Source of the DNA: Actinomycetota bacterium
GTDB lineage: Bacteria > Actinomycetota > Actinomycetes > S36-B12 > CAIYMF01
Assembly: GCA_020161245.1 (NCBI GenBank)
Contig: JAIUOK010000029.1
Location: forward strand, 1-60,363
Length of the DNA stretch: 60,363 nt
Reading direction: 5' to 3'
Of the stretch, positions 1 through 8,399 are shown one piece after another. Made by a program: the position numbers and the translations under genes. Position 1 is the first letter of the stretch. Every line of letters begins with the position of its first letter. Below the pieces are notes generated by a model. That model had not been told where the DNA came from. It worked only from the letters and a program-made list of their open reading frames with translations, and ran no database searches.

Positions 1-2
1 TG

Positions 3-2294
3 GTGAGCTCCGTCGCGTGCGCCGGCGACAACCCGTGCTCCACGAGCAGCCTCGCCTGGGACCCGGACGAGAAGGCCGGCGTCAGCTACAGCGTCCGGGC
101 CCGGATGCTGCTGAGCGACTCGACGGTGGTCAACGGCGACCTCATCACGGTCTCGACGGCAGACCCCACCGCTGCCATCACGTCGCCGGCGAACAACGCC
201 AACAACCTCACTGGCACGATCGGCGTGCAGTTCCAGAGCGGCACCAACGCCAACATCGGCGACGTGCCCTCGACGGTCCGGCTGCTCGTCGACAGCGTCG
301 CGACCGGGTCGACGTTCACGTGCCCGGGCGGCACCAACCACACGTGCAACGGCACCATCAACTGGACGCCCGAGAACGGCACGTACACCCTCGAGGTGCG
401 GATGACCACCGCGCTGGGCACGCAGGTGGTCAGCGCGGCCCGCACGGTCACGGTCAACAACGGGGCGACGATCGACATCACCAGCCCCGCCTCCGGATCC
501 ACCGTCGTGGGTCAGACGACGTTCTCCTTCACCGGTGACACCACCGGCCGTCCGGACCGGCCCAACACGGTCTCGCTCTACGTCGGAACGAGCGTCAACA
601 ACGCGATCAGCAATGGCGCAGTCGACACGTTCACCTGCCCTGTGTCCAAGACCTGCACGGGCACGCTGCAGTGGAACGCCACCGGCCTGTCGGGCAGCCG
701 GACGGTCGTGGCCCGCATGGTCACGCTCGGCACGGGGTCGGGCGTGTTCGACGACTCCATCACCGTGTCGGCGAACACGCCGGCTCCGCAGGTGTCGCTC
801 GACCCGATCAGCAGCCCGGTCAAGGGCAAGATCCAGGTGACGGTCAACGCCGACACCAGTGCGACCCTCACCGAGTACCCGGCGACCGTCCGCCTGTTCC
901 GCCAGGGCGACGCGGCGTCGATCGGCGCGGTGAACTGCCCGGCGTCGCAGAACTCCTGCACGGCGGTCTTCAACTTCGACGCCACCACGCTCGCCGACGG
1001 CAACTACAACCTCTACGGCGAGGTCGTCACCACCGCGAGCCGCACCGCGCAGTCGGGCAACGTCGCCATCACGGTGGCCAACCCGCTGCCCCGCGTGGTG
1101 TTCAGCCCGTCCACCGGCACCATCACCGGCAAGAAGACCTTCACCGTCACCGGCACCACCGACGCGGCGCTGACCGACTTCCCCAAGACGCTCGAGCTGT
1201 CGATCAACGGCACGGTCGTCGCCACTGCCACCTGCCCGGGCGATGTCAGCAGCTGCACGCGAGACCTGGTGTGGGACTCGACGTACTCGAACGTCACCTC
1301 CGCCGTGGTGCGCGCGTTCGTCACCACCAACAACGGCAAGCGCGACAGCGCCGGCCCCATCACCATGGCCGTGAGCAACTCCCGCCCGCGCGTGACGATC
1401 ACCTCGCCGTCCAACGGCGCGATCATCACGACGTCGCCGACACGCATCGCCGTCACGGCCTACACATCGCTGAGCCAGAGCGACCGGCCGCGCCTGCTGC
1501 GCCTCTACGTCGACGGCGCCCTGCGCGACAGCCACACCTGCCCGGTCTCGCAGGCGGTGGCGACGTGCAAGACCACGCTGGTGTGGTCGTCGAAGTCGTC
1601 GATCGGCCCGAAGAGCATCCGGGTCCGCGTGTACACCTCGAAGCCGGGCGCGCCCAACACCTACCTGCGCTTCACCGACACCGGCCGCACCTACTACGGC
1701 TACACCACCACCGTGTCGACGATGGCCACACCGGCGATCGTGAAGTCTGGCGGCCAGGTCACGCTCAAGGGCAAGGTCACCTCGGTCAAGACCGGCTTCG
1801 GCATCCCGGGTGTGACCGTGCGCGTGGTGCGCGACCCCGCGATCGGCGCAACCGTGACCACCACCGTGAAGACCGACTCGCAGGGCCTGTGGCGCCTGGT
1901 GATCCGGCCGGGCTCGAACTCGAAGATCACCGCGACGGCCCTGGTGCGCAAGACACCGAGCGGCCGCACCTGGATGGTCGGCTCCGTGGTCACCAAGCGC
2001 GCCAAGGTGCTCGCCCCGCTGTCGTGCTCGATCGACGACACCACGCTGGTCAAGGGCAAGCAGGGCACCGGGACGTGCTTCGTGCCCGGCCTGCCGGTCG
2101 GGACCACCCTCGCTCTGCGCTACGTCTACCAGGGCCAGCTGTTCACCCTCGCCACGGGCAAGTCGCGCGGCGAGCGCATCCCGCTGACGTTCACGTTCAC
2201 GCGCGCGGGCACCTACCAGCTGCGCATCTCGCTGGCTGCGAACACCGCGTACGAGGCGACCAGATCGGACTACTACACCGTGGTCGTCTCGTGA
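3..2294 (+). CDS. Secreted Ig-like repeat protein, 5'-partial
   Basis: Open from the window edge for 763 codons; the true start lies upstream. The protein is a chain of beta-rich repeats of about 100 residues. New repeats begin with segments such as ITSP or FSP near residues 59, 158, 263, 365 and 465. Each repeat carries a close cysteine pair followed by a hydrophobic/Trp strand (pairs at about 6/12, 107/115, 212/218, 312/319, 411/418, 513/522), so the first copy is cut by the window edge. Residues about 585-665 look like a carboxypeptidase-regulatory-like (greatwall) domain, followed by one more beta domain. This resembles bacterial Ig-like surface or matrix proteins. The Cys pairs imply export and disulfide formation, but the signal peptide would be upstream. 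There is no LPXTG-type C-terminus. The stop overlaps the next gene's GTG by 4 nt (GTGA), so the two are probably co-transcribed. The ligand is unknown. Confidence 0.8.
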   Translation: MSSVACAGDNPCSTSSLAWDPDEKAGVSYSVRARMLLSDSTVVNGDLITVSTADPTAAITSPANNANNLTGTIGVQFQSGTNANIGDVPSTVRLLVDSVATGSTFTCPGGTNHTCNGTINWTPENGTYTLEVRMTTALGTQVVSAARTVTVNNGATIDITSPASGSTVVGQTTFSFTGDTTGRPDRPNTVSLYVGTSVNNAISNGAVDTFTCPVSKTCTGTLQWNATGLSGSRTVVARMVTLGTGSGVFDDSITVSANTPAPQVSLDPISSPVKGKIQVTVNADTSATLTEYPATVRLFRQGDAASIGAVNCPASQNSCTAVFNFDATTLADGNYNLYGEVVTTASRTAQSGNVAITVANPLPRVVFSPSTGTITGKKTFTVTGTTDAALTDFPKTLELSINGTVVATATCPGDVSSCTRDLVWDSTYSNVTSAVVRAFVTTNNGKRDSAGPITMAVSNSRPRVTITSPSNGAIITTSPTRIAVTAYTSLSQSDRPRLLRLYVDGALRDSHTCPVSQAVATCKTTLVWSSKSSIGPKSIRVRVYTSKPGAPNTYLRFTDTGRTYYGYTTTVSTMATPAIVKSGGQVTLKGKVTSVKTGFGIPGVTVRVVRDPAIGATVTTTVKTDSQGLWRLVIRPGSNSKITATALVRKTPSGRTWMVGSVVTKRAKVLAPLSCSIDDTTLVKGKQGTGTCFVPGLPVGTTLALRYVYQGQLFTLATGKSRGERIPLTFTFTRAGTYQLRISLAANTAYEATRSDYYTVVVS

Positions 2295-2887
2295 CGAAGC
2301 GGCTCCTCGGTGCCGGCATCGGCGTCGCTGCTGCGGCGCTGCTGCTTACGGGCTGCGGCAGCGAGGCGGTGCTCGCGTCGGCGTCGGACGTCTCGCTGAC
2401 CGGTGACGCACCCCTGTGCGTCGCCGCGGGCAACGGCAACCTGTGCCAGGTGCGCGTGTACTTCGTCAACGACAGCGCCACCGAGCTGTCGCTCGACCCG
2501 CGCACCCTCGCCTTCCGCGATGCGCTCGGGGTGCAGTACGCCGGTGTCACCAGCGACGACCTCACCAGCCTCACGCTGCCGGCGTCCGGCCGCACCCTCA
2601 CCCTGTGGTCGGTGCCGCTGCCGCCGGGCAAGGTGCCGGCCGAGGCCATCTGGACCGACGCCGACAAGAACATCGTGCGCGTGACGCTCGGCGCCTCCGG
2701 CAGCCCGTCGCCGTCGGCCACGTCGGCCACGTCGGCCTCCCCGACACCGAGCCCGACCCCGACGACGGCGAGCCCCACACCCACGCCGACGCCGAGCTCG
2801 CCCAAGCCCACGCCGACGTCGAGCTCGCCCAAGCCCAAGCCCACGAAGTCGACGTCGACCCCGCCCCCGGGCGGCTCGATCGGCTGA
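2291..2887 (+). CDS. Small secreted lipoprotein with Pro/Thr/Ser-rich tail
   Basis: 198 residues from the GTG that overlaps the previous stop (GTGA). A basic N-terminus and hydrophobic stretch end in a lipobox LLTGC with Cys22, so it should be lipid-anchored outside the membrane. Residues about 23-130 form a beta-rich domain with one Cys pair. It resembles the DUF4232-like or FxLYD-like domains of actinobacterial lipoproteins, though I cannot assign a family. The last 55 residues are a low-complexity Pro/Thr/Ser/Lys linker, typical of wall-spanning tails. Translational coupling to the Ig-like repeat protein suggests that the two act together at the cell surface. Confidence 0.75.
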   Translation: MTKRLLGAGIGVAAAALLLTGCGSEAVLASASDVSLTGDAPLCVAAGNGNLCQVRVYFVNDSATELSLDPRTLAFRDALGVQYAGVTSDDLTSLTLPASGRTLTLWSVPLPPGKVPAEAIWTDADKNIVRVTLGASGSPSPSATSATSASPTPSPTPTTASPTPTPTPSSPKPTPTSSSPKPKPTKSTSTPPPGGSIG

Positions 2888-2955
2888 GCGCGCTCGATCG
2901 GGCGACACCCGAACGGGCGCGCGCCTTGCCGCCCACGCCTGCCGATGCCTCAGGT

Positions 2956-3180
2956 ATGACGGTGATGGAGGGGCGCGCCGCGACGACGCGCTCGTGGTCC
3001 ACCACGGGCCGCGTCGTGGCCACGGCCCTGCTGCTCGTGCTCCCGCTGGCCTGCTTCGTGCTGGCCTTCACCGCGCCCGCCGGCCCCGATCTGTTCTGGC
3101 TCGGGTTCGGCGTGCTCAACCTCGTGCTACCCGCCCTGCTCATCGCCTGGGTGTGGCGGCGCGACCAGCCCGCCCCCTGA
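2956..3180 (+). CDS. Small two-helix membrane protein
   Basis: 74 residues. A short polar N-terminus is followed by two hydrophobic segments (about residues 22-42 and 47-66) joined by a short turn, ending in WRRDQPAP. The ATG at 2956 was chosen because it gives the longest frame; an in-frame ATG at 2965 is an alternative. No Shine-Dalgarno is visible. I recognise no family. It is compatible with a small actinobacterial inner-membrane protein of unknown role. Confidence 0.5.
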   Translation: MTVMEGRAATTRSWSTTGRVVATALLLVLPLACFVLAFTAPAGPDLFWLGFGVLNLVLPALLIAWVWRRDQPAP

Positions 3181-3220
3181 TGCCGGCCGCCGCCCCTTCC
3201 GGCCAACTCCCGGAGACCAC

Positions 3221-3226
3221 TAACAT
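3221..3226 (+). promoter_or_regulatory. -10 box of leaderless GntR gene
   Basis: TAACAT ends exactly six bases before the GTG at 3233, the spacing expected when transcription starts at or next to the start codon. No Shine-Dalgarno precedes the gene. No clear -35 is seen. Confidence 0.6.
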
Positions 3227-3232
3227 TTCAGT

Positions 3233-3967
3233 GTGACCCGACGCCTCAAGAAGGACGCCGCCTACGACGTCCTGCGCGAGGCGATCGTGCTCGGCGAGCT
3301 GGCGCCGGGGGAGACCCTGCGCGAGGACGGCCTGGCCGAGCGGTGGGGCCTCGGGCGCGCCCCGATCCGCAGCGCGCTGGCCCGGCTGGTCGAGGACGGG
3401 CTGGTCGAGACCAAGCCGCAGAGCTGGACCCGGGTCACCCCGGTCGTCGACCGCGAGGTGCGCGACGCCGTGCAGGTCGTGCGCTCGATGCACGAGCTCG
3501 TCGTGGGCCTCGCGGTGCCGCGGCTCCGGGACGACGACGTCGCCGAGATGGAGTCGTACGAGCAGGCCTTCGCCGCCGCCGTGCGCACCGGCGACGTGGA
3601 GGCGGCGCTGGCGGCCGACGACGCCCTGCACGACGTCCCCGTGCGCGTGGCGGGCAACAAGGCGGCCGGCGCGACCATCGAGCGGTTCACCCCGCTGATC
3701 CGACGGCTCGAGCGGGCGCGCTTCACCGAGGTGCCCGGCCGCGAGTCGGTGCGCCTGCATGCCCGCCTCGTGCGCGCGTGCCGCGAGCGCGATGCCGCCG
3801 CCGCGGTCGACGTCACCCGCGCGATCTGGTCGGCGCTGGAGGTGCAGCTCGACGCCGCACCTAGCGCCGCCGACCGGTCCGAGCCCGCGCAGCCGCACGG
3901 TTCCAGCACAGACCTCCATGCCCCCGCCCCGCGCCGTCGGCGCCGATCCGAGGAGACCGCACCATGA
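3233..3967 (+). CDS. GntR-family transcriptional regulator (FCD type), probable acdS regulator
   Basis: 244 residues. Residues about 3-68 form a winged helix-turn-helix of the GntR/FadR type ([14 protein letters not shown] then [16 protein letters not shown]). Residues about 78-205 form an all-helical FCD-like ligand domain with the His/Asp positions that usually hold a metal. The last 30 residues are Pro/Arg-rich and probably disordered. Its stop overlaps the acdS start by 4 nt (ATGA), so regulator and enzyme are one transcript. GntR genes next to acdS are known in Actinobacteria, whereas Proteobacteria usually use an Lrp-type AcdR. Regulation by ACC or a breakdown product is an inference. 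The start is the GTG behind the TAACAT box, giving a leaderless mRNA. Confidence 0.85.
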   Translation: MTRRLKKDAAYDVLREAIVLGELAPGETLREDGLAERWGLGRAPIRSALARLVEDGLVETKPQSWTRVTPVVDREVRDAVQVVRSMHELVVGLAVPRLRDDDVAEMESYEQAFAAAVRTGDVEAALAADDALHDVPVRVAGNKAAGATIERFTPLIRRLERARFTEVPGRESVRLHARLVRACRERDAAAAVDVTRAIWSALEVQLDAAPSAADRSEPAQPHGSSTDLHAPAPRRRRRSEETAP

Positions 3968-4986
3968 CGACGCTGCAGGACTTCGACCGCTACCCGCTGC
4001 TGCTCGGGCCGTCGCCGGTCCACCCGCTCGAGCGGCTCACCGCCCACCTCGGCGGCGCCCAGGTGTGGGCCAAGCGCGAGGACCTCAACAGCGGCATCGC
4101 CTTCGGCGGCAACAAGACGCGCAAGCTCGAGTACCTCGTCGCCGACGCGCTCGCGCAGGGGTGCGACACGCTCGTCTCCATCGGCGGTGTGCAGAGCAAC
4201 CACACGCGCCAGGTCGCCGCGGTCGCTGCGCGGGCCGGTCTGAAGTGCGTGCTGGTGCAGGAGTCATGGGTCGACTGGCCCGACGCCGTCTACGACAAGG
4301 TCGGCAACATCCTGCTCTCGCGCCTGGCCGGCGCTGACGTGCGGCTGGTGAAGGCCGAGTTCGGCATCGGCTTCAAGGAGTCCTGGGAGAACGCGCTGCG
4401 CGAGATCGAGGAGCGCGGCGGCAAGCCCTACGCGATCCCGGCCGGGGCCTCCGACCACCGTCTGGGCGGCCTCGGCTTCGCCGGCTGGGCCTACGAGGTG
4501 GCCGAGCAGGAGCAGCAGCTCGGGGTCTTCTTCGACACCGTCGTGGTGTGCTCGGTGACAGGTTCGACCCAGGCGGGCATGGTTGCGGGCTTCCGGTCGC
4601 TCGAGCAGTCCGGCGGCCGCGTGCGGCGGGTGCTCGGCGTCGACGCCTCGGCGAAGCCGGTCGAGACCCACGAGCAGGTCACCCGCATCGCGGCGGGCAC
4701 GGCCGAGCTGATCGGCGTCGAGGCGCCTGTCACGGGCGACGACGTCGAGCTCGACGAGCGGTACCACGCCGGGATCTACGGGATCCCGGACGAGCGGACG
4801 CTCGACGCGATGCGCACCGCCGCGCGTACCGAGGGGATGATCACCGACCCCGTGTACGAGGGGAAGTCGATGGCTGCTGTCATCGACCTGGTCGGGCGCA
4901 AGGAGATCGAGCCGACCTCGACCGTCCTGTTCGCCCACCTCGGCGGCCAGCCTGCGATCAACGGGTACAGCGCGCTGTTCTCCTGA
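3964..4986 (+). CDS. acdS: 1-aminocyclopropane-1-carboxylate deaminase
   Basis: 340 residues, the usual family length. It is a PLP enzyme of fold type II that cleaves ACC, the plant ethylene precursor, to ammonia and 2-oxobutanoate in the cytoplasm. The PLP lysine is Lys51 ([11 protein letters not shown]), matching the numbering of characterised enzymes. The close relative D-cysteine desulfhydrase is told apart by two positions, Glu after the active-site Tyr and Leu in the AHLGG loop. Both are of the deaminase type here (Tyr298-Glu299 in DPVYEGKS; Leu326 in FAHLGG), so true ACC deaminase is favoured. Ser79-Asn80-His81 (QSNHTRQ) is also conserved. It is translationally coupled to the upstream GntR gene. 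The activity implies growth with or near plants. Confidence 0.92.
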   Translation: MTTLQDFDRYPLLLGPSPVHPLERLTAHLGGAQVWAKREDLNSGIAFGGNKTRKLEYLVADALAQGCDTLVSIGGVQSNHTRQVAAVAARAGLKCVLVQESWVDWPDAVYDKVGNILLSRLAGADVRLVKAEFGIGFKESWENALREIEERGGKPYAIPAGASDHRLGGLGFAGWAYEVAEQEQQLGVFFDTVVVCSVTGSTQAGMVAGFRSLEQSGGRVRRVLGVDASAKPVETHEQVTRIAAGTAELIGVEAPVTGDDVELDERYHAGIYGIPDERTLDAMRTAARTEGMITDPVYEGKSMAAVIDLVGRKEIEPTSTVLFAHLGGQPAINGYSALFS

Positions 4987-5027
4987 CGCAGCACGCATCC
5001 GCCAGGGGTCCGCAGCAGGATGGGGCC

Positions 5028-5099
5028 ATGAGCGCAGGCGGCTACTGGGAGGACGTGCACGCGGGCAGGGCCGTGGCGCTGCAGCGTCCCGACGCGTGA
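5028..5099 (+). pseudogene. Possible 23-residue peptide or gene remnant
   Basis: An ATG frame of 23 codons (starting MSAGGYWEDVH) lies 41 bases after acdS. The YWEDVH start resembles the beginning of some methyltransferase-like proteins, but the frame stops at once. It could be a decayed gene start or chance. A perfect hairpin follows 16 bases later. Confidence 0.2.
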
Positions 5100-5115
5100 C
5101 CCGGCCCGGACGTGC

Positions 5116-5153
5116 AGCGTCCCGGCCGGGAGGGACATCGCGGCCGGGACGCT
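5116..5153 (+). terminator. Perfect 12-bp hairpin after acdS
   Basis: AGCGTCCCGGCC (5116-5127) pairs perfectly with 5142-5153 across a 14-base loop. It lies 130 bases after acdS in the gene-poor stretch 4987-5390 and has no U-run, as is common for actinobacterial terminators. It could serve both strands. Confidence 0.5.
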
Positions 5154-5208
5154 ACGTTCGAGGGACGGCGGGCCGTCCAGACCTGGAACGGCGCAGGTGA
5201 GGCTTGCG

Positions 5209-5292
5209 TTACTCCATCCCGGTGATCGGACGGTAGACCTGCGGAGCCTGCGGCGCCACCGAATCGCCGAGGGCCGCCACGCCTGCGACGTC
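5209..5292 (-). pseudogene. Possible C-terminal remnant of a protein
   Basis: On the minus strand a 27-codon open stretch ending in VYRPITGME and a TAA stop has actinobacterial codon bias and a composition like a real protein end (ALGDSVAPQAPQ before it). Upstream it runs into out-of-frame sequence and no start is found. It may be the leftover tail of a deleted gene. Together with the mini-frame at 5028 it makes 4987-5390 look like a deletion scar. Weak evidence. Confidence 0.15.
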
Positions 5293-5327
5293 CCATGACC
5301 GAGGGCATCGGGCGGCCGGGGCCGCAC

Positions 5328-5333
5328 TAGGGT
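5328..5333 (+). promoter_or_regulatory. -10 box upstream of the alpha/beta hydrolase
   Basis: TAGGGT lies 57 bases before the GTG at 5391. The short leader carries a GGAGG ribosome site at 5381-5385. No clear -35. Confidence 0.4.
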
Positions 5334-5390
5334 CGGCGCCGGTGCAGCTGCCGGCCGGAGCGGCCCGCTGGAGGAGTCTGGGAGGGCGCG

Positions 5391-6098
5391 GTGCTCGTCG
5401 TCGAGGGTGGCGGCCCGGACGCGCTCGTGCTGCTGCCGGGCTTCATGAACGCGGCGTCGTTGTACTCGTCACTGGCCCGTTTGGTCGCGGCGTCGGGCAC
5501 GTCGGTGGTCGTCGCCCAGCTCTACCGGCGCGGGGTGGGCGCGCTGGCCGGCAGGGTGCCCGTCTCGGCCGAGGCGTGCGCGGCCGCCGACCTCGTGCGG
5601 GCCACCGCGGCGCAGCGGCCCCGAGCGCGGATCCACCTGGCCGGCCACTCGCGCGGCGGGCAGGCTGCGTGGCTGGCCGCGGGGCTGCTCGCCGACGAAG
5701 GGCTGCCCGCATCGCTGGTGCTCATCGACCCGGTCGACGGCGAGGGCCGGCGTCCGAGCGCGCCCGTGTCGACGGCGGCCGCGGCGGCGTTCGCCTCGCC
5801 CTGCATCGTCGTGGGCGCCGGGATCGGCGGGCGGTGCGCACCGGAAGGCGTGAACCACGAGCAGTTCGCGCGGGCCACGCCGTCCGCCCGCCACGTCGTC
5901 GTCGACGGCCTCGGCCACGCCGACATGCTCGACGAGCGCCCCCGGGCCGTCGGCCGCCGGCTGTGCAGCGGCGGCCCGGACCCCGACTCCGCCCGCGACG
6001 CGCTCGCCGCCGTCATCGCCGAGTGGATCCGTGCGATCTCCGACGGCAGCGGCCCGTCGGGTATGGCTGTGGTGGCCGGCACGCGGGTCGTGCGCTGA
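5391..6098 (+). CDS. Alpha/beta hydrolase, chlorophyllase/PET-hydrolase-like fold
   Basis: 235 residues from a GTG 5 bases after GGAGG. LLPGFMNAAS near residue 14 forms the oxyanion strand. GHSRGG near residue 85 is the nucleophile elbow with the catalytic Ser. IDPVDGEG near 112 supplies the acid in chlorophyllase-like members. GLGHADML near 182 supplies the His. The IDPVDG segment suggests the chlorophyllase/dienelactone-like branch, but the substrate is unknown. There is no signal peptide, so it is cytoplasmic. It stands alone between acdS and the cyclase genes, with its own promoter and a downstream hairpin. Confidence 0.7.
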   Translation: MLVVEGGGPDALVLLPGFMNAASLYSSLARLVAASGTSVVVAQLYRRGVGALAGRVPVSAEACAAADLVRATAAQRPRARIHLAGHSRGGQAAWLAAGLLADEGLPASLVLIDPVDGEGRRPSAPVSTAAAAAFASPCIVVGAGIGGRCAPEGVNHEQFARATPSARHVVVDGLGHADMLDERPRAVGRRLCSGGPDPDSARDALAAVIAEWIRAISDGSGPSGMAVVAGTRVVR

Positions 6099-6103
6099 CC
6101 CGG

Positions 6104-6121
6104 CCGGCCCGGTTGGGCCGG
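6104..6121 (+). terminator. Hairpin after the alpha/beta hydrolase
   Basis: CCGGCCC, loop GGTT, GGGCCGG starts 6 bases after the stop at 6098. The stem is a perfect 7 bp. It is the only structure I see in the 327-base gap 6099-6425 apart from the -10 box at 6383 and the ribosome site at 6413. Confidence 0.55.
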
Positions 6122-6382
6122 ACGGGCTCACGGCCCGCTCAGGGAATCCGACGTGCCCGAGGCGTGCCGCCGGCCACTGGCATGCTGCGCCGGGCGCGCC
6201 GCCCGCTGCCCGGTCGTTGCCCGGTCAGACCCCTGACCTGCGGCGCGTGCCGATCCCGGCTCGGCCGTCGCGCGCGGGCTCCGGCAGCAGGGAGGGCCTG
6301 GCACCGTCGGCGGCGAGGACGGTCGCCGCGGTCTTGATCGAGCCCTGAGCGACGCCGGGCGACAGCCGCAGCCGGTGGTTCC

Positions 6383-6388
6383 TAGCCT
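6383..6388 (+). promoter_or_regulatory. -10 box of the first PAS-GGDEF gene
   Basis: TAGCCT lies 38 bases before the GTG at 6426, giving a leader of about 30 bases that carries AAGGAGG at 6413-6419. No convincing -35. Confidence 0.4.
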
Positions 6389-6425
6389 GGGCGCACCGCA
6401 TCACGCGCGAGCAAGGAGGCGAGGC

Positions 6426-8294
6426 GTGAGCACCGAGCCCTGGCCGCGCGAGCCCGCGCCGATCGACCTGCGCCAGCCAGACACCACATCCCGTACCGAC
6501 GACGCCCTCGCTGGCGGAGGAGACCGCATGCACCGCACCGGGCCCGCGCTCGAGACCCCCCTCGGCGTCGAGCCGGTCGGCGTCGCCGGCGCCGCCCAGG
6601 ATCACGCGGCCGTGCCCGCGCCCCGGCCGGAGTCGCAGCGGGCCGGCACGGCGCCGGGCGTCAACGCCGTCGCGCTGCCGGCGCTGCTGCGCTCGCCCAT
6701 CGCCACGGCGGTGTGCGACGCCGACGGGCGCATCCTCGAGCTCAACGCCGCCGTGAGCCGGCTGCTCGACCGCGAGGCCGACGACGTCCTCGGCCGCAGC
6801 CTGTTCACCCTGTGCCACCCCGACGACGCGAGCGCCATCGTCCGGCGGATGCAGGACCTCTTGGCGGGGCGTCGCGACGCCGCCCAGCAGCGGGTGCGGC
6901 TCTATGCGCGCGACGGCGAGGTCATGCACACCGACGTCGCCCTGATCTGCATCTCGGAGCCGGACGGGGCTTCGCCGCGGATGCTCGTGCAGCTCGTCGA
7001 CGTCGGCACCGAGGTGGCCAACTTCGAGGTGCTGCGCAAGACCGCGCACCAGTTTCGCCTCATGGCCGAGAGCGCGTCGGACGTGGTGTACCAGGCCGAT
7101 GCCGGCGGCGTGATCCGCTGGGTGTCGCCGTCCGTGTCGCACGTTCTGGGCTGGGAGCCCGGCGGGCTCGTCGGCACGCAGGCGACGAGCCTGGTCGCAC
7201 CCGAGGACGTGCCGCTGCTGCAGGCGCTGCTCGCCGAGGGCCCCGACATCGCCGGACCGCGCCGCCCAGGCCGCGGCAAGGCGGTCGTGCGCTTCCGACG
7301 GCTCGACGGCGGGTACCGCGACATGGAGGTGACGGCACGGCCGATCGACACCGACGAGGCCGGCGCCGACGGCGCCGTGATCGGCCTGCGCGACGTCACC
7401 GACGAGCAGCAGGCCCGCCGTACCTTGGCCCGCAGCGAGGAGCGGTTCCGGCTCGCGATGGCGAGCGCGCCGCACGGCATGGCCATCGCCGACGGCCACG
7501 GGCACCTCGTGCAGGTCAACCAGGCGCTGTGCGACCTGACCGGGTCCGACCGCGGCCACCTGCTCGGACGGACGATCGCCGACCTTCTCGCGCCCGACGA
7601 CCTGCACCTGGTCGTCGAGGCGGAGGCTGCCATCTACGAGCAGGGCCTCGACTCGATCAGCCAGGAGCACGCACTGCTCGCCGGAGGGCGCGAGGTGTGG
7701 GTGGTGCACGCCGTCAGCGTCACGCGCGACGAGCGCGGGGTGCCGGTGTTCTTCGTCCACCAGTTCGTCGACCAGACGCAGGCGCACGACCAGCGCGCCG
7801 ACCTCGAGTTCCGGGCCAGCCGCGACGGGCTCACCGGCGCCACCAACCGCGCCGAGCTCATGGCGCACCTGCACCGTCGGCTCACCGCCCCGGACGCCCA
7901 GGGCCTCGGCGTCCTGTTCGTCGACATCGACAACCTCAAGCCGATCAACGACACGTTCGGCCACAAGGGCGGCGACGACGCGATCACGGCGGTCGCCCGC
8001 CGGCTCGGCGACGCCGTCCGCCAGGGCGACGTCGTGGCGCGCATCGGCGGCGACGAGTTCGTCGTCGTGCTCGAGAACATGCCGTCCCTCGACATCGTCG
8101 GCCTGGTCGCGGAGAAGTGCCGCAGCGGCGTGGCCCGGCCGGTGCCGTCCGACGGGCGGGTCATCGACCTGACGGTGAGCGTGGGCGCGGTGCTCGCCTC
8201 GCCTGCGGACACGCCCGACCATGTGCTGCTGCGCGCCGACAAGGCGCTCTACCGGGCCAAGGAGGGCGGCCGCAACCAGGTCGGCCTCGGCTGA
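6426..8294 (+). CDS. PAS-PAS-PAS-GGDEF diguanylate cyclase
   Basis: 622 residues, cytoplasmic, no membrane segment. It should make cyclic-di-GMP from two GTP in response to a signal sensed by the PAS domains. PAS domains lie near residues 83-195, 212-325 and 338-455. The GGDEF domain is about 460-620. The catalytic motif is intact as GGDEF (541-545), and the inhibitory I-site RQGD lies exactly five residues before it, so product inhibition is expected. There is no EAL domain. The start is the GTG 6 bases after a perfect AAGGAGG. The downstream gene at 8400 is a paralog: the third PAS, the linker (VHQFVDxTxA) and the GGDEF domain align closely, indicating a tandem duplication. Confidence 0.9.
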   Translation: MSTEPWPREPAPIDLRQPDTTSRTDDALAGGGDRMHRTGPALETPLGVEPVGVAGAAQDHAAVPAPRPESQRAGTAPGVNAVALPALLRSPIATAVCDADGRILELNAAVSRLLDREADDVLGRSLFTLCHPDDASAIVRRMQDLLAGRRDAAQQRVRLYARDGEVMHTDVALICISEPDGASPRMLVQLVDVGTEVANFEVLRKTAHQFRLMAESASDVVYQADAGGVIRWVSPSVSHVLGWEPGGLVGTQATSLVAPEDVPLLQALLAEGPDIAGPRRPGRGKAVVRFRRLDGGYRDMEVTARPIDTDEAGADGAVIGLRDVTDEQQARRTLARSEERFRLAMASAPHGMAIADGHGHLVQVNQALCDLTGSDRGHLLGRTIADLLAPDDLHLVVEAEAAIYEQGLDSISQEHALLAGGREVWVVHAVSVTRDERGVPVFFVHQFVDQTQAHDQRADLEFRASRDGLTGATNRAELMAHLHRRLTAPDAQGLGVLFVDIDNLKPINDTFGHKGGDDAITAVARRLGDAVRQGDVVARIGGDEFVVVLENMPSLDIVGLVAEKCRSGVARPVPSDGRVIDLTVSVGAVLASPADTPDHVLLRADKALYRAKEGGRNQVGLG

Positions 8295-8367
8295 CCTCGA
8301 CCGCCTGTCGCTGGTATCACCCCGATCGGAGGACCTGCCCGGAGGGCAACCCGGAGGGCTCCGGGCG

Positions 8368-8373
8368 TACCGT
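8368..8373 (+). promoter_or_regulatory. -10 box before the second PAS-GGDEF gene
   Basis: TACCGT lies 26 bases before the GTG at 8400, so the second cyclase may have its own promoter besides read-through from the first. Confidence 0.35.
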
Positions 8374-8399
8374 CGGAGCACAGGGGGGACAGCGAGGTC

